From Enhydrobacter sp. (GTDB lineage Bacteria; Pseudomonadota; Alphaproteobacteria; Reyranellales; Reyranellaceae): DNA of 64,000 nt. The position numbers were made by a program, and so were the translations under genes. Shown here one piece after another: positions 17,877 through 27,218 of this stretch. Positions within the stretch are counted from its first letter, which is position 1. Each line of letters begins with the position of its first letter. The DNA lies in the NCBI GenBank assembly GCA_025808875.1, contig CP075528.1, forward strand, positions 4,400,473 through 4,464,472, given 5' to 3'. The notes below the pieces were generated by a model. The model worked only from the letters and a program-made list of their open reading frames with translations. It had not been told where the DNA came from and did not search any database.

Positions 17877-18869
17877 TCATTTTTTCAGCACCTCGGGATT
17901 GATGAGATTGATCGGCTTGCCGTCGAGCCAGGCTTCGACATCCTCGATCGTGCCGGCATAGAAGTGCCGATAGCTCTCCTCGACGACGTAGCCTAGGTGC
18001 GGCACCAGGGTGACGTTGTCGAGCCGGGTGAGCGGATGGCCCTTGGGCAACGGTTCCTTGTCATATACGTCGAGGCCGGCATGAGCGATGGTGCCGTTCT
18101 CGAGCGCGGCGACGAGTGCCGCTTCGTCGACGATCGGCCCGCGCGAGGTGTTCACGAGGATCGCGGTCTTCTTCATCTTGGCGAGATCCGCCGCGCCCAG
18201 CAGGCCGCGCGTGCGATCGGACAGCACGAGGTGGATGGAGACGAAATCGGAGGTGGCAAGCAACTCGTCCTTGCCGACCAGCCGGGCGCCGCCCTGCGCC
18301 GCCTTTTCGTCGGTCAGGTTCTGGCTCCAGGCGACGACGTCCATGCCGAACGCCCGGGCATAGCCCGCGACCCGGCTGCCGAGCTTGCCGAGCCCGAGCA
18401 CGCCCAGCCGCTTGCCCTCCAGCACGACCATCTGCCTGATGCCGTCGTGCCAGCCGCCCGTGCGCATCAACCGCTCGGCCTTGGCGAGGTCGCGCGCGCA
18501 GGACATGAGGAGCGCCCAGCACAACTCGGCGGTCGGGGCGTTGGAGCCGCCGCCCGGCGTGTTGGAGATCGGGATGCCGCGTGCGGTCGCCGCCTTGTCG
18601 TCCAGGCTCGAGGCGCGCGCGCCGGTCAGGACCATGAATTTCAGGTTCGGCAGGCTGTCGATCAAGGCTTTGGGAAAGGCCGTTCGCTCGCGCAGCAGGC
18701 ACAGCATGTCGAAGGGCGCGAGCTTGCGCGCGGCATCCTCGACCGAGCTGAAGGGCTCATGGAACACGGTGATGTCGACTCCGCGCTTCTTCAGGCGATC
18801 CCAATCGGCCATGCGCAGGGCGACCTTCTGGTAATCGTCGAGCAGGGCGAGCTTGCGGGTTTGCGGCAT
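17877..18869 (-). CDS. D-2-hydroxyacid dehydrogenase family protein
   Basis: A 330-residue NAD-dependent oxidoreductase of the D-isomer-specific 2-hydroxyacid family, reducing 2-ketoacids or oxidising D-2-hydroxyacids. The Rossmann motif GVLGLGKLGSRVA lies near residue 150; NTSRGPIVDE carries the substrate-binding Arg, LDVYDKEPLP the catalytic Glu, and LVPHLGYV the catalytic His. All are intact. Substrate cannot be set; phosphoglycerate- and glyoxylate-type enzymes share these motifs. The ATG at 18867-18869 fits the family N-terminus (RKLALLDDYQ). The TauD gene is divergent 53 bp away. Confidence 0.88.
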   Translation of the reverse strand: MPQTRKLALLDDYQKVALRMADWDRLKKRGVDITVFHEPFSSVEDAARKLAPFDMLCLLRERTAFPKALIDSLPNLKFMVLTGARASSLDDKAATARGIPISNTPGGGSNAPTAELCWALLMSCARDLAKAERLMRTGGWHDGIRQMVVLEGKRLGVLGLGKLGSRVAGYARAFGMDVVAWSQNLTDEKAAQGGARLVGKDELLATSDFVSIHLVLSDRTRGLLGAADLAKMKKTAILVNTSRGPIVDEAALVAALENGTIAHAGLDVYDKEPLPKGHPLTRLDNVTLVPHLGYVVEESYRHFYAGTIEDVEAWLDGKPINLINPEVLKK

Positions 18870-18922
18870 GGCGTTTCCTGGGAGAGAATGGGTGAGTCCC
18901 ACTATAGCCGCAGGAGACGGTC

Positions 18923-19807
18923 ATGAGCATCACCGTCACGCTGGTTGATCGCGACTTCGTGGCCGAGATCTCCGGCATCGATCTGGCCCGGAAACTGGAG
19001 GCGGCCGACCGCGATGCCATCGCGGCGGCCATCGACCGCTACGCCGTCGTCGTCTTCCATGACCAGAGGCTGAGCGACGACCGGCAGATCGAGTTCGCCG
19101 GCCACTTCGGCCCCATCCACGCCTCGGCACAGCGGGCGCGCCATCATGGAATCAAGCATCGTCTCGAGCGCACCGAGATCGCCGACATCTCCAACCTCGA
19201 CGGCGACGGCAAGGTGCTCGACGTCGACGCGCGGCGCCGGCTCGACTGGCTGGCCAATCGGCTGTGGCACACCGACGCCTCTTTCCGTGCCGTGCCGGGC
19301 GCCCTCTCCATGCTCTATGCCCATGTCGTTCCAGGCGAGGGCGGCGACACCGAGTTCGCCGACCTGCGCGCCGCCTACGACGCCCTTCCCGCCGCCATGA
19401 AGGAGAGGATCGAGGGCATGGTCGCCATGCATTCGATCTTCCATTCGCGCGGCCAGCTCGACGTCACGAGGTACACGGAGCAGGAGCTGGCGAGCCTGCC
19501 GCCGGTGCCGCAGCGCGTGGTGCGCACCCACCCGGGCTCGCGGCGCAAGACGCTCTATCTCGCGAGCCACGCCTCGCACATCGTCGGCCTGCCGGTACCG
19601 GACGGACGGCTGCTGCTGATGGACCTGATCGAGCACGCCACGCAGCGGCGGTTCGTGCACACCCACCGCTGGCGCCAGGGTGACCTGGTGATCTGGGACA
19701 ATCGCTGCACCATGCACCGCGCCCGGCCGTTCGACACGACCCAGGTGCGCGACCTGCGTCGGGTCACGACGCGTGACGTGGCATCGACGCTGGAGCAGGC
19801 GGCCTAG
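18923..19807 (+). CDS. TauD/TfdA-family alpha-ketoglutarate-dependent dioxygenase
   Basis: A 294-residue non-heme Fe(II) oxygenase. The iron ligands are visible as HTD in LWHTDASFRAVPG (about residues 115-117) and a distal His in CTMHRARPFD; the ketoglutarate-binding Arg follows in RDLRRVTTRD. The family couples ketoglutarate decarboxylation to hydroxylation, for example of taurine or 2,4-D. The segment RLDWLANRLWHTDASF is closer to TfdA/phenoxyacetate-type than to taurine enzymes, but substrate is unproven. It faces away from the 2-hydroxyacid dehydrogenase; a shared promoter region suggests a possible joint catabolic role. Its 3' end overlaps mrpG tail-to-tail by 4 bp. Confidence 0.88.
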   Translation: MSITVTLVDRDFVAEISGIDLARKLEAADRDAIAAAIDRYAVVVFHDQRLSDDRQIEFAGHFGPIHASAQRARHHGIKHRLERTEIADISNLDGDGKVLDVDARRRLDWLANRLWHTDASFRAVPGALSMLYAHVVPGEGGDTEFADLRAAYDALPAAMKERIEGMVAMHSIFHSRGQLDVTRYTEQELASLPPVPQRVVRTHPGSRRKTLYLASHASHIVGLPVPDGRLLLMDLIEHATQRRFVHTHRWRQGDLVIWDNRCTMHRARPFDTTQVRDLRRVTTRDVASTLEQAA

Positions 19808-20115
19808 ACGTCGCCGCGGTCGCGGCGCGGCTCGCCGGTCCGTAGCGCCGCCTTGGACAGCATGTGGGCGCTCACCGGCGCGGTGATGAACAGGAACAGC
19901 GAGATGGCGAGTTCGCTCAACCGCAACGCACCGCTGGTCGCCATCGAATGGATCAGCGACGCCACGACGATCGAACCGACGCCCAGGGTGGTCGCCTTGG
20001 TGGGTCCATGCAGGCGCATGAAGAAGTCGGGCAGTCTGGCGAGCCCGATGGAGCCGATCAGGGCGAATGCGCCGCCGACCAGCAACAGGATGGAAACGAC
20101 CGCCTCGAGGATCAT
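19804..20115 (-). CDS. mrpG: Monovalent cation/H+ antiporter subunit G
   Basis: A 103-residue membrane protein with three hydrophobic helices and the family block ARLPDFFMRLHGPTKATTLGV, diagnostic of MrpG/PhaG/MnhG. It is an essential small subunit of the multi-subunit Na+(K+)/H+ antiporter. It is the last gene of the mrp operon on the minus strand, 9 bp after mrpF. Normal length. Confidence 0.93.
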   Translation of the reverse strand: MILEAVVSILLLVGGAFALIGSIGLARLPDFFMRLHGPTKATTLGVGSIVVASLIHSMATSGALRLSELAISLFLFITAPVSAHMLSKAALRTGEPRRDRGDV

Positions 20116-20124
20116 GTCGGCCTC

Positions 20125-20394
20125 CTACTCGATGATGTCGCCGCTCAGCAGGAACTTGCAGAGCGCGGCGGTGCCGACGAAGCCCATCATGGCGATCAGC
20201 AGCGCCGCCTCGAAGTAGACGGTGCTGACCAGCCCGATGCCGAGCAGCATCACCAAAGCGATGGTGTTGATCGCGAGCGTGTCGAGGGCGAGGATGCGGT
20301 CGGGCAGTCCGGGCCCGCGCGCCAGCCGCCACAGGTTGAGCGCCATGGCCACGACGACGGCGGCAAAGGCAATCGGTACGGCGACAGTCAGCAT
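20125..20394 (-). CDS. mrpF: Monovalent cation/H+ antiporter subunit F
   Basis: An 89-residue protein with three transmembrane helices. The block RGPGLPDRILALDTLAINTIAL is the MrpF family signature. The start ATG at 20392-20394 lies within the last codons of mrpE (7-bp overlap), as is usual in this operon. It acts as part of the Mrp antiporter complex in the inner membrane. Confidence 0.92.
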   Translation of the reverse strand: MLTVAVPIAFAAVVVAMALNLWRLARGPGLPDRILALDTLAINTIALVMLLGIGLVSTVYFEAALLIAMMGFVGTAALCKFLLSGDIIE

Positions 20395-20885
20395 CGGAAG
20401 ATCTCCTTCAACGGCGCTTCGTAGCGGTTCTTGATGGTGGCGATCATGGCGTCGCGATCGTCGACGTCGAGCGCATGGACCAGCAGCACACTGCGCGGAC
20501 GGTCGATCTCGACCGAGACGGTGCCGGGCGTCAGCGAGATGATGCTGCCCAGCAGGGTGGCGACGAAGGGGTCGGCGACGTCGAGCGGTATTTCGATGAA
20601 GGCCGGTCGCAGGCGGTCGAGCGGCCCCAGCACGAGGCGCGCCACCTGCCAGTTGGCGACGACGATGTCGCCCATCACACGCGCGAACAGCAGCACGGCG
20701 ACCCACGGCCGCACCAAGCGCGGCCGGTCGAACCAGAGGTTGCTGGTCAGGATCGGAATCGCGACGGCCAGGATCGCCGCCAGCAGGAAGTGACCGAGGG
20801 AGATGGCGGGCGCCAGCACCAGCCACACGCCGAGGATGACGACCGAAACCAGGGGCTGCGGCAACAGGCGAGCGAACCACGTCAT
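20388..20885 (-). CDS. mrpE: Monovalent cation/H+ antiporter subunit E
   Basis: A 165-residue membrane protein with N-terminal helices and a soluble C-terminal part. ISLTPGTVSVEIDRPRSVLLVHALD is the MrpE signature, and the cytoplasmic tail ends IKNRYEAPLKEIFRC. It overlaps mrpD by 4 bp (ATGA). Subunit E bridges the small subunits to the ND4/ND5-like subunits in the complex. Confidence 0.92.
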   Translation of the reverse strand: MTWFARLLPQPLVSVVILGVWLVLAPAISLGHFLLAAILAVAIPILTSNLWFDRPRLVRPWVAVLLFARVMGDIVVANWQVARLVLGPLDRLRPAFIEIPLDVADPFVATLLGSIISLTPGTVSVEIDRPRSVLLVHALDVDDRDAMIATIKNRYEAPLKEIFRC

Positions 20886-22411
20886 GGCCGACGCTCGCGC
20901 TCGACCTGCGGCACCGCGCCCAGCACCGCCGTGACATAGGGCTGCCGCGCGTGGAGCTGCTGGGCGGCGGCGTGGGCAAAGCCGCCGACGGGGCCCGCCG
21001 CCAGGGCGAGCACGGGGCTCGCGACCACCAGGATCGTCAGGGCGACCGACCCGGCCAGCGAGCGCGGCGCGACGGCCGGCTCGCCGGGCCCGCGGCCCGG
21101 TTCCCAGAAATAGGCGCTGGCGGCGCGGGCCAGCACCAAGGCGACCACGAGGCCCGATAGCAGGAGGGCCACCCAGACGACGACGCCCGAGCCGGTCGAC
21201 CACAGCGATTGCATCACCATAAGCTTGCCGATGAAGCCCGAGAAGGGAGGCAGGCCGCTGATCGCGAGGGCGAGCACGAGATAGGCGCCGCCCAACGCCG
21301 CGAGGCCGGCGAGCGGCGGTCCCTTGATCAGCGCGTCGCCTGCCGCGCCGCGTTGCCGGGCGATCGCGTCGCCCAGCAGGAAGAGGCCCGCGGTCACCAG
21401 GGTGGTGTGCGGCAGGTAGTAGAGCGCCGCCGCCGTGGCGCGCGCTTCCGATGCGGCGATCGCCACCAGGAGCGTGCCCATCGACACCAGGATCAGGTTG
21501 GCGACGACCACGGCGAAACCGCGCGCGGCGAGCGCGCCCACGGTGCCGGTCGCGATGGTGAGCAGGGCGAGGATCGGCAGCCAGTCGTCGAGCAGTCCGG
21601 CGGTAAGCGGCGACGAGTCGAGGCCGATCGCCGAGACGCGCAGCAGGGCGTAGACGCCGACCTTGGTCATGATGGCGAACAGGGCGGCGACCGGAGCGCT
21701 CGCCGCCGAGTAGACCGGCGGCAGCCAGAACGACAGCGGCAGGAGCGCCGCCTTGAGCAGGAATACCGCGACGAGCAGCGCGAGCGCCGTGCGTGCCAGC
21801 GCCTGATCGGCCGGCGCGAGCTGCGGCAGCACGAGCGTGAGGTCGGCGAGGTTGAGCGTGCCGAACGTGCCGTAGAGCAGGCCGAGGGCGATCAGGAACA
21901 CTGCCGAGCCGGCGAGGTTCAGCACCAGATAGGCGAAGCCCGCCCGCACCCGCCGCGGGCCGCCGCCATGGACCAGCAGGGCGTAGGACGCCAGCAGCAG
22001 GATCTCGAAGAAGACGAAGAGATTGAACAGGTCGCCGGTCGTGAAGGCGCCGGCGAGGCCGGCGAGCTGCATCTGGAACAGGGCATGGAAGTGCCGGCCT
22101 TGCGCGTCGACGCCGCCTGAGGCGTGCAGCAGCACCGGGACGGCGAGCGCCGACATCAGCGCCACCATGAGCGCCGACAGCCGGTCGATCACCAGCACGA
22201 TGCCGTAGGGCGCGGGCCAGTTGCCCAGCGAATAGACGGCGATGTCGCCGCTCGCCGTCTGGCACAGCAGCACGACCGATACCAGAACCAGCAGGCCTAC
22301 AGACACCGCCGACAGGGCACGCTGCAGGCCGATGCCGCGGTCGTGGGCGATCATGCAGAGCACGGCCGCCACGAAGGGGATGACGACGGGCAGGATCGGC
22401 CAGTGGTTCAT
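20882..22411 (-). CDS. mrpD: Monovalent cation/H+ antiporter subunit D
   Basis: A 509-residue polytopic protein homologous to complex I subunits ND2/ND4/NuoN. Hydrophobic helices run the length, and the conserved Lys-containing block LLKAALLPLSFWLPPVYSAASAPVAALFAIMTKVGVYALLR is present. It provides one of the two ion-translocating channels of the antiporter. It overlaps mrpC by 4 bp at its start and mrpE at its end, so the whole operon is translationally coupled. Confidence 0.93.
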   Translation of the reverse strand: MNHWPILPVVIPFVAAVLCMIAHDRGIGLQRALSAVSVGLLVLVSVVLLCQTASGDIAVYSLGNWPAPYGIVLVIDRLSALMVALMSALAVPVLLHASGGVDAQGRHFHALFQMQLAGLAGAFTTGDLFNLFVFFEILLLASYALLVHGGGPRRVRAGFAYLVLNLAGSAVFLIALGLLYGTFGTLNLADLTLVLPQLAPADQALARTALALLVAVFLLKAALLPLSFWLPPVYSAASAPVAALFAIMTKVGVYALLRVSAIGLDSSPLTAGLLDDWLPILALLTIATGTVGALAARGFAVVVANLILVSMGTLLVAIAASEARATAAALYYLPHTTLVTAGLFLLGDAIARQRGAAGDALIKGPPLAGLAALGGAYLVLALAISGLPPFSGFIGKLMVMQSLWSTGSGVVVWVALLLSGLVVALVLARAASAYFWEPGRGPGEPAVAPRSLAGSVALTILVVASPVLALAAGPVGGFAHAAAQQLHARQPYVTAVLGAVPQVERERRP

Positions 22412-22737
22412 CGCTCGCCCCCCGCGTCGACATGGTCGCTGCCGCTTTCGCCCTTGGCGCGCAGCGCCAGCGCCACCAGGTAGGCGGTCATGCCGAAACC
22501 GATGACGATCGCCGTCAACACCAGCGCCTGCGGCAGGGGGTCGGCCTGATCGTGCGCCTCGCGCAGCATCAGGGGCGGCCAGCCGCCGCCCAGTCGGCCG
22601 CCGAAGAAGATCAACAGGTTGACCGCGTAGGACAGCAGGGTGAGGCCGAGGATCACCGAGAAGCTGCGAACCTGAAGCAGCAGCCAGATGCCGAAGCCGG
22701 CCAGCGCGCCGACGCCGAGTGCCGCCACGATCTCCAT
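22408..22737 (-). CDS. mrpC: Monovalent cation/H+ antiporter subunit C
   Basis: A 109-residue NuoK-like subunit with three helices. The pattern LGLTLLSYAVNLLIFF and DPLPQALVLTAIVIGFGMTA is diagnostic of MrpC. Its ATG shares one base with the mrpAB stop codon (TGATG), and its end overlaps mrpD. The polar, charged tail after the third helix is slightly longer than the minimum for the family. Confidence 0.93.
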   Translation of the reverse strand: MEIVAALGVGALAGFGIWLLLQVRSFSVILGLTLLSYAVNLLIFFGGRLGGGWPPLMLREAHDQADPLPQALVLTAIVIGFGMTAYLVALALRAKGESGSDHVDAGGER

Positions 22738-25565
22738 CAGGCCGCTCCCGCCGCCGGCAGCGGGCCACCAGGCGCCAGCTCGCGCCGGCTGAGCATGCCG
22801 AGTTCGGCCAGTGCCAGCATCACCGCGCCCACCACCGTGAGGAACACGCCGAGGTCGAACGCGACGGCCGAGGCGAGCTCGAACGATTCGATGACCGGCG
22901 GATGGACGTAGCCGAAGGCGCCGGTCAGGAACGGCAGGCCGAACAGCCAGCTCGCCAGGCCGGTGCCGAGCGCGATCGACAGTCCGATGCCCAGCACCCG
23001 CACGTAGTCGATGCGCAGGCGCTGGGCGGCGAAATCGATGCCGCTCGCGATGTACTGCAGCATCAGCGCGACCGCCGCGATCAGGCCGGCGATGAAGCCG
23101 CCGCCGGGCAGGTTGTGACCGCGCAGGAAGATGTAGACGGCCACCGCCAGGGCGAGCGGCAGCAGGGGCCGCATCATCTGCGCCAGCATGATCGGATGGC
23201 GGTCGGCCTCGCGGCCGGTGCCGACGGCATAGGGTCTGAGACGCAACCCCTCGAGCGCGGCGTGAATGGCGAGCGCCGCCATCGCCAGCACGGCGATCTC
23301 GCCCAGCGTGTCGAAGCCGCGGAAGTCGACCAGGATGACGTTGACGACGTTGGTGCCGCCACCGAGCGGCACGGCGTTGGCGAGGTGATAGCCGGAGATG
23401 GTGTCGAACGGCCGCGTCAGCATGGCGTAGGTGAGGAGCGCGATGCCGCCGCCGCCCAGCACCGCCAGCACGCCCGCCCAGGGTACGCGCGCGGCGGGCT
23501 CCACCGGTCCCTCGCCCGGCAGGAACCGCAGCGCCAGCAGCAGCAGCACGATGGTCACCACCTCGACCGAGAGCTGGGTGAGCGCGAGATCCGGCGCCTT
23601 GAAGCGGATGAAGGCGAGCGCCACGATCAGGCCGGCCACGCTCATGAACATCACCGCGATCAGGCGGCGGCGATGGAAGACGGCGGTGCCGGCGGCGCCC
23701 AGCACCAGGGCGGCGAGCGCCGCCACGCTCGGCACATCGGGCGGTGTCACGCCGACCGGGCCGGTGAGCGGCGCCGGCGCGGCGCCGAGCCAGGCTCCGC
23801 CGGCCAGCACTAGGGCGAAGGCGGTGAAGTGCACGAGGTAGCGCGGCAGCGACGGCTTGTCGACGAGCGCCATCAGGCGCGCCGACGCCTGGGCGGCGTC
23901 GCGGTAGAGACGCTCGAAGACGACGGTGCTGGAAATGCGCGGCAGGTAGCGCTCGTGCAGATCGAACAGGAAGCGCCGGTTGCGGTAGTAGAGCAGGCCA
24001 AGCACGAAGGCGGCAGCGCTCATCGCCAGCGGCAGGTTCCAGCCGTGCCACAGGGCGAGCTTGAACGGCGGCACGCCCGCCGGCAGCACGGCGCCCGCCG
24101 CGGCCGTGAGGATCGGACCGACGGAGAATTGCGGCAGCAGGCCGACCAGCAGCACGAGTGCCACCAGCACCTCGACGGGCACGCGCATCCAGCGCGGCGG
24201 CTCGTGCGGCGTCTTGGGCAGGTCGATCGGCTCGCCGTTGAAGAACACGTCGTGGACGAAGCGCACCGAATAGGCCACCGACAGCATGCCGGCAAGCGTG
24301 ACCAGGACAGGGACGAGATAGGCGCCGTCGCCGAAAGACACGGGGTGCTGGAGGGCCTCGGTGAAGAACATCTCCTTGGACAGGAATCCGTTGAGCAGCG
24401 GCACGCCGGCCATCGATCCGGCGGCGACGATGCCCAGGGTCGCGGTCCACGGCATGTACTTGGCCAGGCCGTTGATGCGCCGCATGTCGCGCGTGCCGCA
24501 TTCGTGGTCGATGATGCCGGCCGCCATGAACAGCGAGGCCTTGAAGATGGCGTGGTTGATGATGTGGAACACGCCGGCCACGGCGCTCATCGGCGTGTCG
24601 AGGCCGAACAGCAGGGTCACCAGGCCGAGATGGCTGATCGTCGAGTAGGCGAGCAGGCCCTTGAAGTCGTCCTTCAGCATGGCGATGTAGGCACCGTAGA
24701 CGAAGGTGACCGCGCCGGTCAGGCTCACCACCACGAACCACGTGTCGGTGCCCGACAGCACGGGCGACATGCGGGCGAGAAGGAACACACCGGCCTTCAC
24801 CATGGTCGCCGAGTGCAGGTAGGCCGACACCGGCGTCGGCGCCGCCATCGCGTTGGGCAGCCAGAAATGAAAGGGAAACTGCGCCGACTTGGTGAAGGCG
24901 CCGATCAGGACCAGCGCCAGGATCGCCGGGTAGAGCACATGGTCGCGCACGGTGTCGGCGCGGGCGATGATCTCGGTGAATTCGAAGCTGCCGGCGACAT
25001 GGCCCAGCAGCAGCAGGCCGGCGAGAAGGGCGAGGCCGCCGCCGCCCGTCACCGCGAACGACATGCGCGCGGCGATGCGCGCGTCGTGCGCCTCGAACTT
25101 GTAGGCGATCAACAGGAACGAGGTGACGCTGGTGATCTCCCAGAACACCAGCATGACGAGGATGTTCTCGGCCAGCACCACGCCCAGCATGCCGCCGGCG
25201 AAGGCCAGGAGAAGGGCGTAGAACCGGCCGAGCCTGTCGTCCTCGGGCAGGTAGTAGGCGGCATAGAGCACGATCAGCACGCCGATGCCGAGGATCAGCA
25301 GGCAGAACAGCAGGCCGAGTCCGTCGAGTCGCAGGGCGAGGTCGAGGCCCCAGTCGGGCAGCCAGGGAATGCGCAGGATCGGCACGCCGCCATCGAGCAC
25401 CTCGCCGAACGACGGAACGACGAAGGCGAGACCCGCGACCATCGAGCCCGCCGCCACCCACGCGGCGGCACGGCGCGACCGGCGCGCCGCGACCATCACC
25501 AACAGGGCTCCGAGAAATGGCGACAGCAGAACGGCGCCGACGGAAAGGGCTTCCATGGGGAGCAT
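22737..25565 (-). CDS. mrpAB: Fused Mrp antiporter subunits A and B (PhaAB-type)
   Basis: A 942-residue membrane protein. The first 500 residues are an ND5/NuoL-like MrpA core with the conserved Glu in VFWEITSVTSFLLI, the Lys in GAFTKSAQFPFHFWLPNAM and HSATMVKAGVFLL. A MrpA C-terminal/MbhD-like region follows, and the last 140 residues are a MrpB domain (PLALAVAVYIFLRGHNLPGGGFIAGL). The A-B fusion marks the six-gene group-2 operon of alphaproteobacteria such as Sinorhizobium Pha. The complex exchanges Na+ or K+ for protons and supports pH and salt tolerance. Start could be ATG 25565 or 25556; neither has a clear Shine-Dalgarno. Confidence 0.93.
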   Translation of the reverse strand: MLPMEALSVGAVLLSPFLGALLVMVAARRSRRAAAWVAAGSMVAGLAFVVPSFGEVLDGGVPILRIPWLPDWGLDLALRLDGLGLLFCLLILGIGVLIVLYAAYYLPEDDRLGRFYALLLAFAGGMLGVVLAENILVMLVFWEITSVTSFLLIAYKFEAHDARIAARMSFAVTGGGGLALLAGLLLLGHVAGSFEFTEIIARADTVRDHVLYPAILALVLIGAFTKSAQFPFHFWLPNAMAAPTPVSAYLHSATMVKAGVFLLARMSPVLSGTDTWFVVVSLTGAVTFVYGAYIAMLKDDFKGLLAYSTISHLGLVTLLFGLDTPMSAVAGVFHIINHAIFKASLFMAAGIIDHECGTRDMRRINGLAKYMPWTATLGIVAAGSMAGVPLLNGFLSKEMFFTEALQHPVSFGDGAYLVPVLVTLAGMLSVAYSVRFVHDVFFNGEPIDLPKTPHEPPRWMRVPVEVLVALVLLVGLLPQFSVGPILTAAAGAVLPAGVPPFKLALWHGWNLPLAMSAAAFVLGLLYYRNRRFLFDLHERYLPRISSTVVFERLYRDAAQASARLMALVDKPSLPRYLVHFTAFALVLAGGAWLGAAPAPLTGPVGVTPPDVPSVAALAALVLGAAGTAVFHRRRLIAVMFMSVAGLIVALAFIRFKAPDLALTQLSVEVVTIVLLLLALRFLPGEGPVEPAARVPWAGVLAVLGGGGIALLTYAMLTRPFDTISGYHLANAVPLGGGTNVVNVILVDFRGFDTLGEIAVLAMAALAIHAALEGLRLRPYAVGTGREADRHPIMLAQMMRPLLPLALAVAVYIFLRGHNLPGGGFIAGLIAAVALMLQYIASGIDFAAQRLRIDYVRVLGIGLSIALGTGLASWLFGLPFLTGAFGYVHPPVIESFELASAVAFDLGVFLTVVGAVMLALAELGMLSRRELAPGGPLPAAGAA

Positions 25566-25604
25566 AGATAATGGATCGCACAGCCGATGCAATTGCGCGA
25601 CGAT

Positions 25605-26297
25605 TCAGCGCCGCGGCATTTCCGCCGTCTCGGTCGCGGCCGGAGGCGCGAAGTAGTTCACGCTGTCCGGCGCGTTGGCGCCACCGGTGATGACGAAGGC
25701 CATCGCCTCGTCGAACGTCCAGTTGGTCACCGTGAGGGCGCGCATCGGCACGATCTCGATATAGCCCGAAGTCGGGTTGGGCGAGGTCGGCACGTAGACC
25801 GCGGCGAGCTCCTCGCCGGTCGACTCGTCGCGCAAGGTGCGCGTGACCAGCCCGACCGCCTTCATCTCGGGCGACGGGAAGTTGATCAGCACGACGCGGC
25901 GCTCGCCCTCGGGCGAGCGCTCGGCGACGGTGAGGAAGCGCTTGGTGGCATGGTAGATCTTGTCGACGACCGGGATGCGATCGATCATCGCCTCGAACAG
26001 CGCGATCAGCCGCCGGCCGACGACGCGGGTGGTCATCCATCCCAGCGCCCACAGGGCGGCGAGGATGATGAGTACGGCGAGCACCGACAGGATCGTGTCG
26101 CTGGTCAGCCACCGGGCGAGCTCGGGCTGCTCCGGCGCCACGGCGCGCGACAGCGCCGACGCCCACGGCCGGCCGATGCGCGACAGCAGCCCGAACAGGA
26201 AATCGACGATCACCCAGGTGATGGCGAGCGGCGCGGCCGTGATGACGCCGACGACGATGTAGCGACCCGCCGACCGCATGCCCGCTTTTTGCTTCAA
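25605..26297 (-). CDS. DUF502 membrane protein
   Basis: A 230-residue inner-membrane protein with two transmembrane segments (about residues 12-36 and 66-86) and a soluble C-terminal domain. PVVDKIYHATKRF, VVLINFPSPEMKAVGLVT and VPTSPNPTSGYIEIVP are DUF502 hallmarks. The function of the family is not established; it is often found near transport or envelope genes. It precedes the mrp operon by about 40 bp on the same strand and could be its first gene. Tail sequence PAATETAEMPRR is low-complexity. Confidence 0.88.
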   Translation of the reverse strand: MKQKAGMRSAGRYIVVGVITAAPLAITWVIVDFLFGLLSRIGRPWASALSRAVAPEQPELARWLTSDTILSVLAVLIILAALWALGWMTTRVVGRRLIALFEAMIDRIPVVDKIYHATKRFLTVAERSPEGERRVVLINFPSPEMKAVGLVTRTLRDESTGEELAAVYVPTSPNPTSGYIEIVPMRALTVTNWTFDEAMAFVITGGANAPDSVNYFAPPAATETAEMPRR

Positions 26298-26363
26298 GGA
26301 AAGCGCTCCATCGCAGCAAGAGTCCCCGGACCCACTCGACGACGACCGTGACTGTTCGTTGGG

Positions 26364-26414
26364 AAATTGGAGCGGGCGAAGGGATTCGAACCCTCGACCC
26401 CGACCTTGGCAAGG
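26364..26414. repeat. Duplicate of the 3' part of tRNA-Gly (left direct repeat)
   Basis: 51 bp here are identical to 26971-27021, which cover the 3' half of the intact tRNA-Gly gene from its CCA end through the anticodon. The copy breaks off immediately after the anticodon stem. Direct repeats of a tRNA 3' end at the two edges of a segment are the classical footprint of site-specific integration by a tyrosine recombinase. The segment between them is only about 560 bp and has no integrase. Confidence 0.9.
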
Positions 26415-26430
26415 ATCAAGATTGGGCTAA

Positions 26431-26961
26431 CTCCCTGATCTTGCTGAGCACGGAGTACTAAAGCCTGCCACGATGCATAGGGACATAGCAGGAATTGCGC
26501 GCAACTTGCGCTCAGCAATTTGCCCACGGCATCGACGTATCGTGACGCTCGGCCGACTGTTGTTCGCCTGGATCATTGCCGATGGCGACATGCATCTCAA
26601 GAATCTGGCGATCCTGAAAAGCGCAGGTCCACGTTCTCGGCAGTTCACATCGGTAAGGTTTGCGCCTTTGTACGATCCGCTCACGACGTTCGTATTTCCA
26701 GAACTCGACAGGAATATGGCTTTCAAGCTCGCTGGCAAAGACAGTCGCTTGGTGCGCAAAGACTTCCTCACTCTCGCGCGCACAATAGAATTGCCGGTTG
26801 ATCGTGCCGATGCATTGATAACTGAAATGGCTTCGGTCCTGAGAAAAGCCGCCACTCAGATCCAGCTGCCGTTGATTGCCAACCGAAGAGCCAGGAAGGA
26901 AGCGAACGCCATTGCCGGAAAAGTAGCCGCAATCGTCCGAGCACGCGCGGAAGCGATGTAA
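26431..26961 (+). pseudogene. Truncated HipA-like kinase (C-terminal fragment)
   Basis: An open frame of 177 codons without a credible start; the first ATG is at 26473. It holds the HipA catalytic/metal-binding block LLFAWIIADGDMHLKNLAIL (Asp and Asn in DxHxKN), then MAPLYDP-like FAPLYDPLTTFVFP and the C-terminal helices of HipA toxins. Full HipA proteins are about 400-440 residues, so the N-terminal half with the P-loop is missing. It starts 17 bp inside the left tRNA-Gly repeat and stops 9 bp before the right one. Probably a non-functional relic. No HipB antitoxin is present. Confidence 0.85.
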
Positions 26962-26970
26962 TCGACAGAA

Positions 26971-27049
<79 letters not shown>

Positions 27050-27084
27050 GCTCCGTACCGGCGGGTAGGCGCCGGAAGGCGGAG

Positions 27085-27113
27085 TTGATAGGGGTTTTCC
27101 CCCGGAATGGCAA
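27085..27113 (-). promoter_or_regulatory. Promoter of tRNA-Gly
   Basis: On the minus strand TTGCCA (-35) is followed by a 17-bp spacer and TATCAA (-10). The tRNA begins about 36 bp downstream, leaving a short leader. Spacing and sequence match the vegetative sigma-factor consensus. Confidence 0.6.
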
Positions 27114-27218
27114 GCCCGCCGCAAGCGCGTCGCCGCCCTTCGCCGCTGCACGGCTTCGGGTGGCCTGGCCGCACGTTTGCTCTTCAATCCCCCGCGGTTC
27201 CGCCGGCGCGAAGGCGAA

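Noticed and set aside
22408..26412. 1334-codon minus-strand frame over the mrp operon
   Set aside because: Out-of-frame shadow in most of its length; only its last 109 codons coincide with the real mrpC frame.
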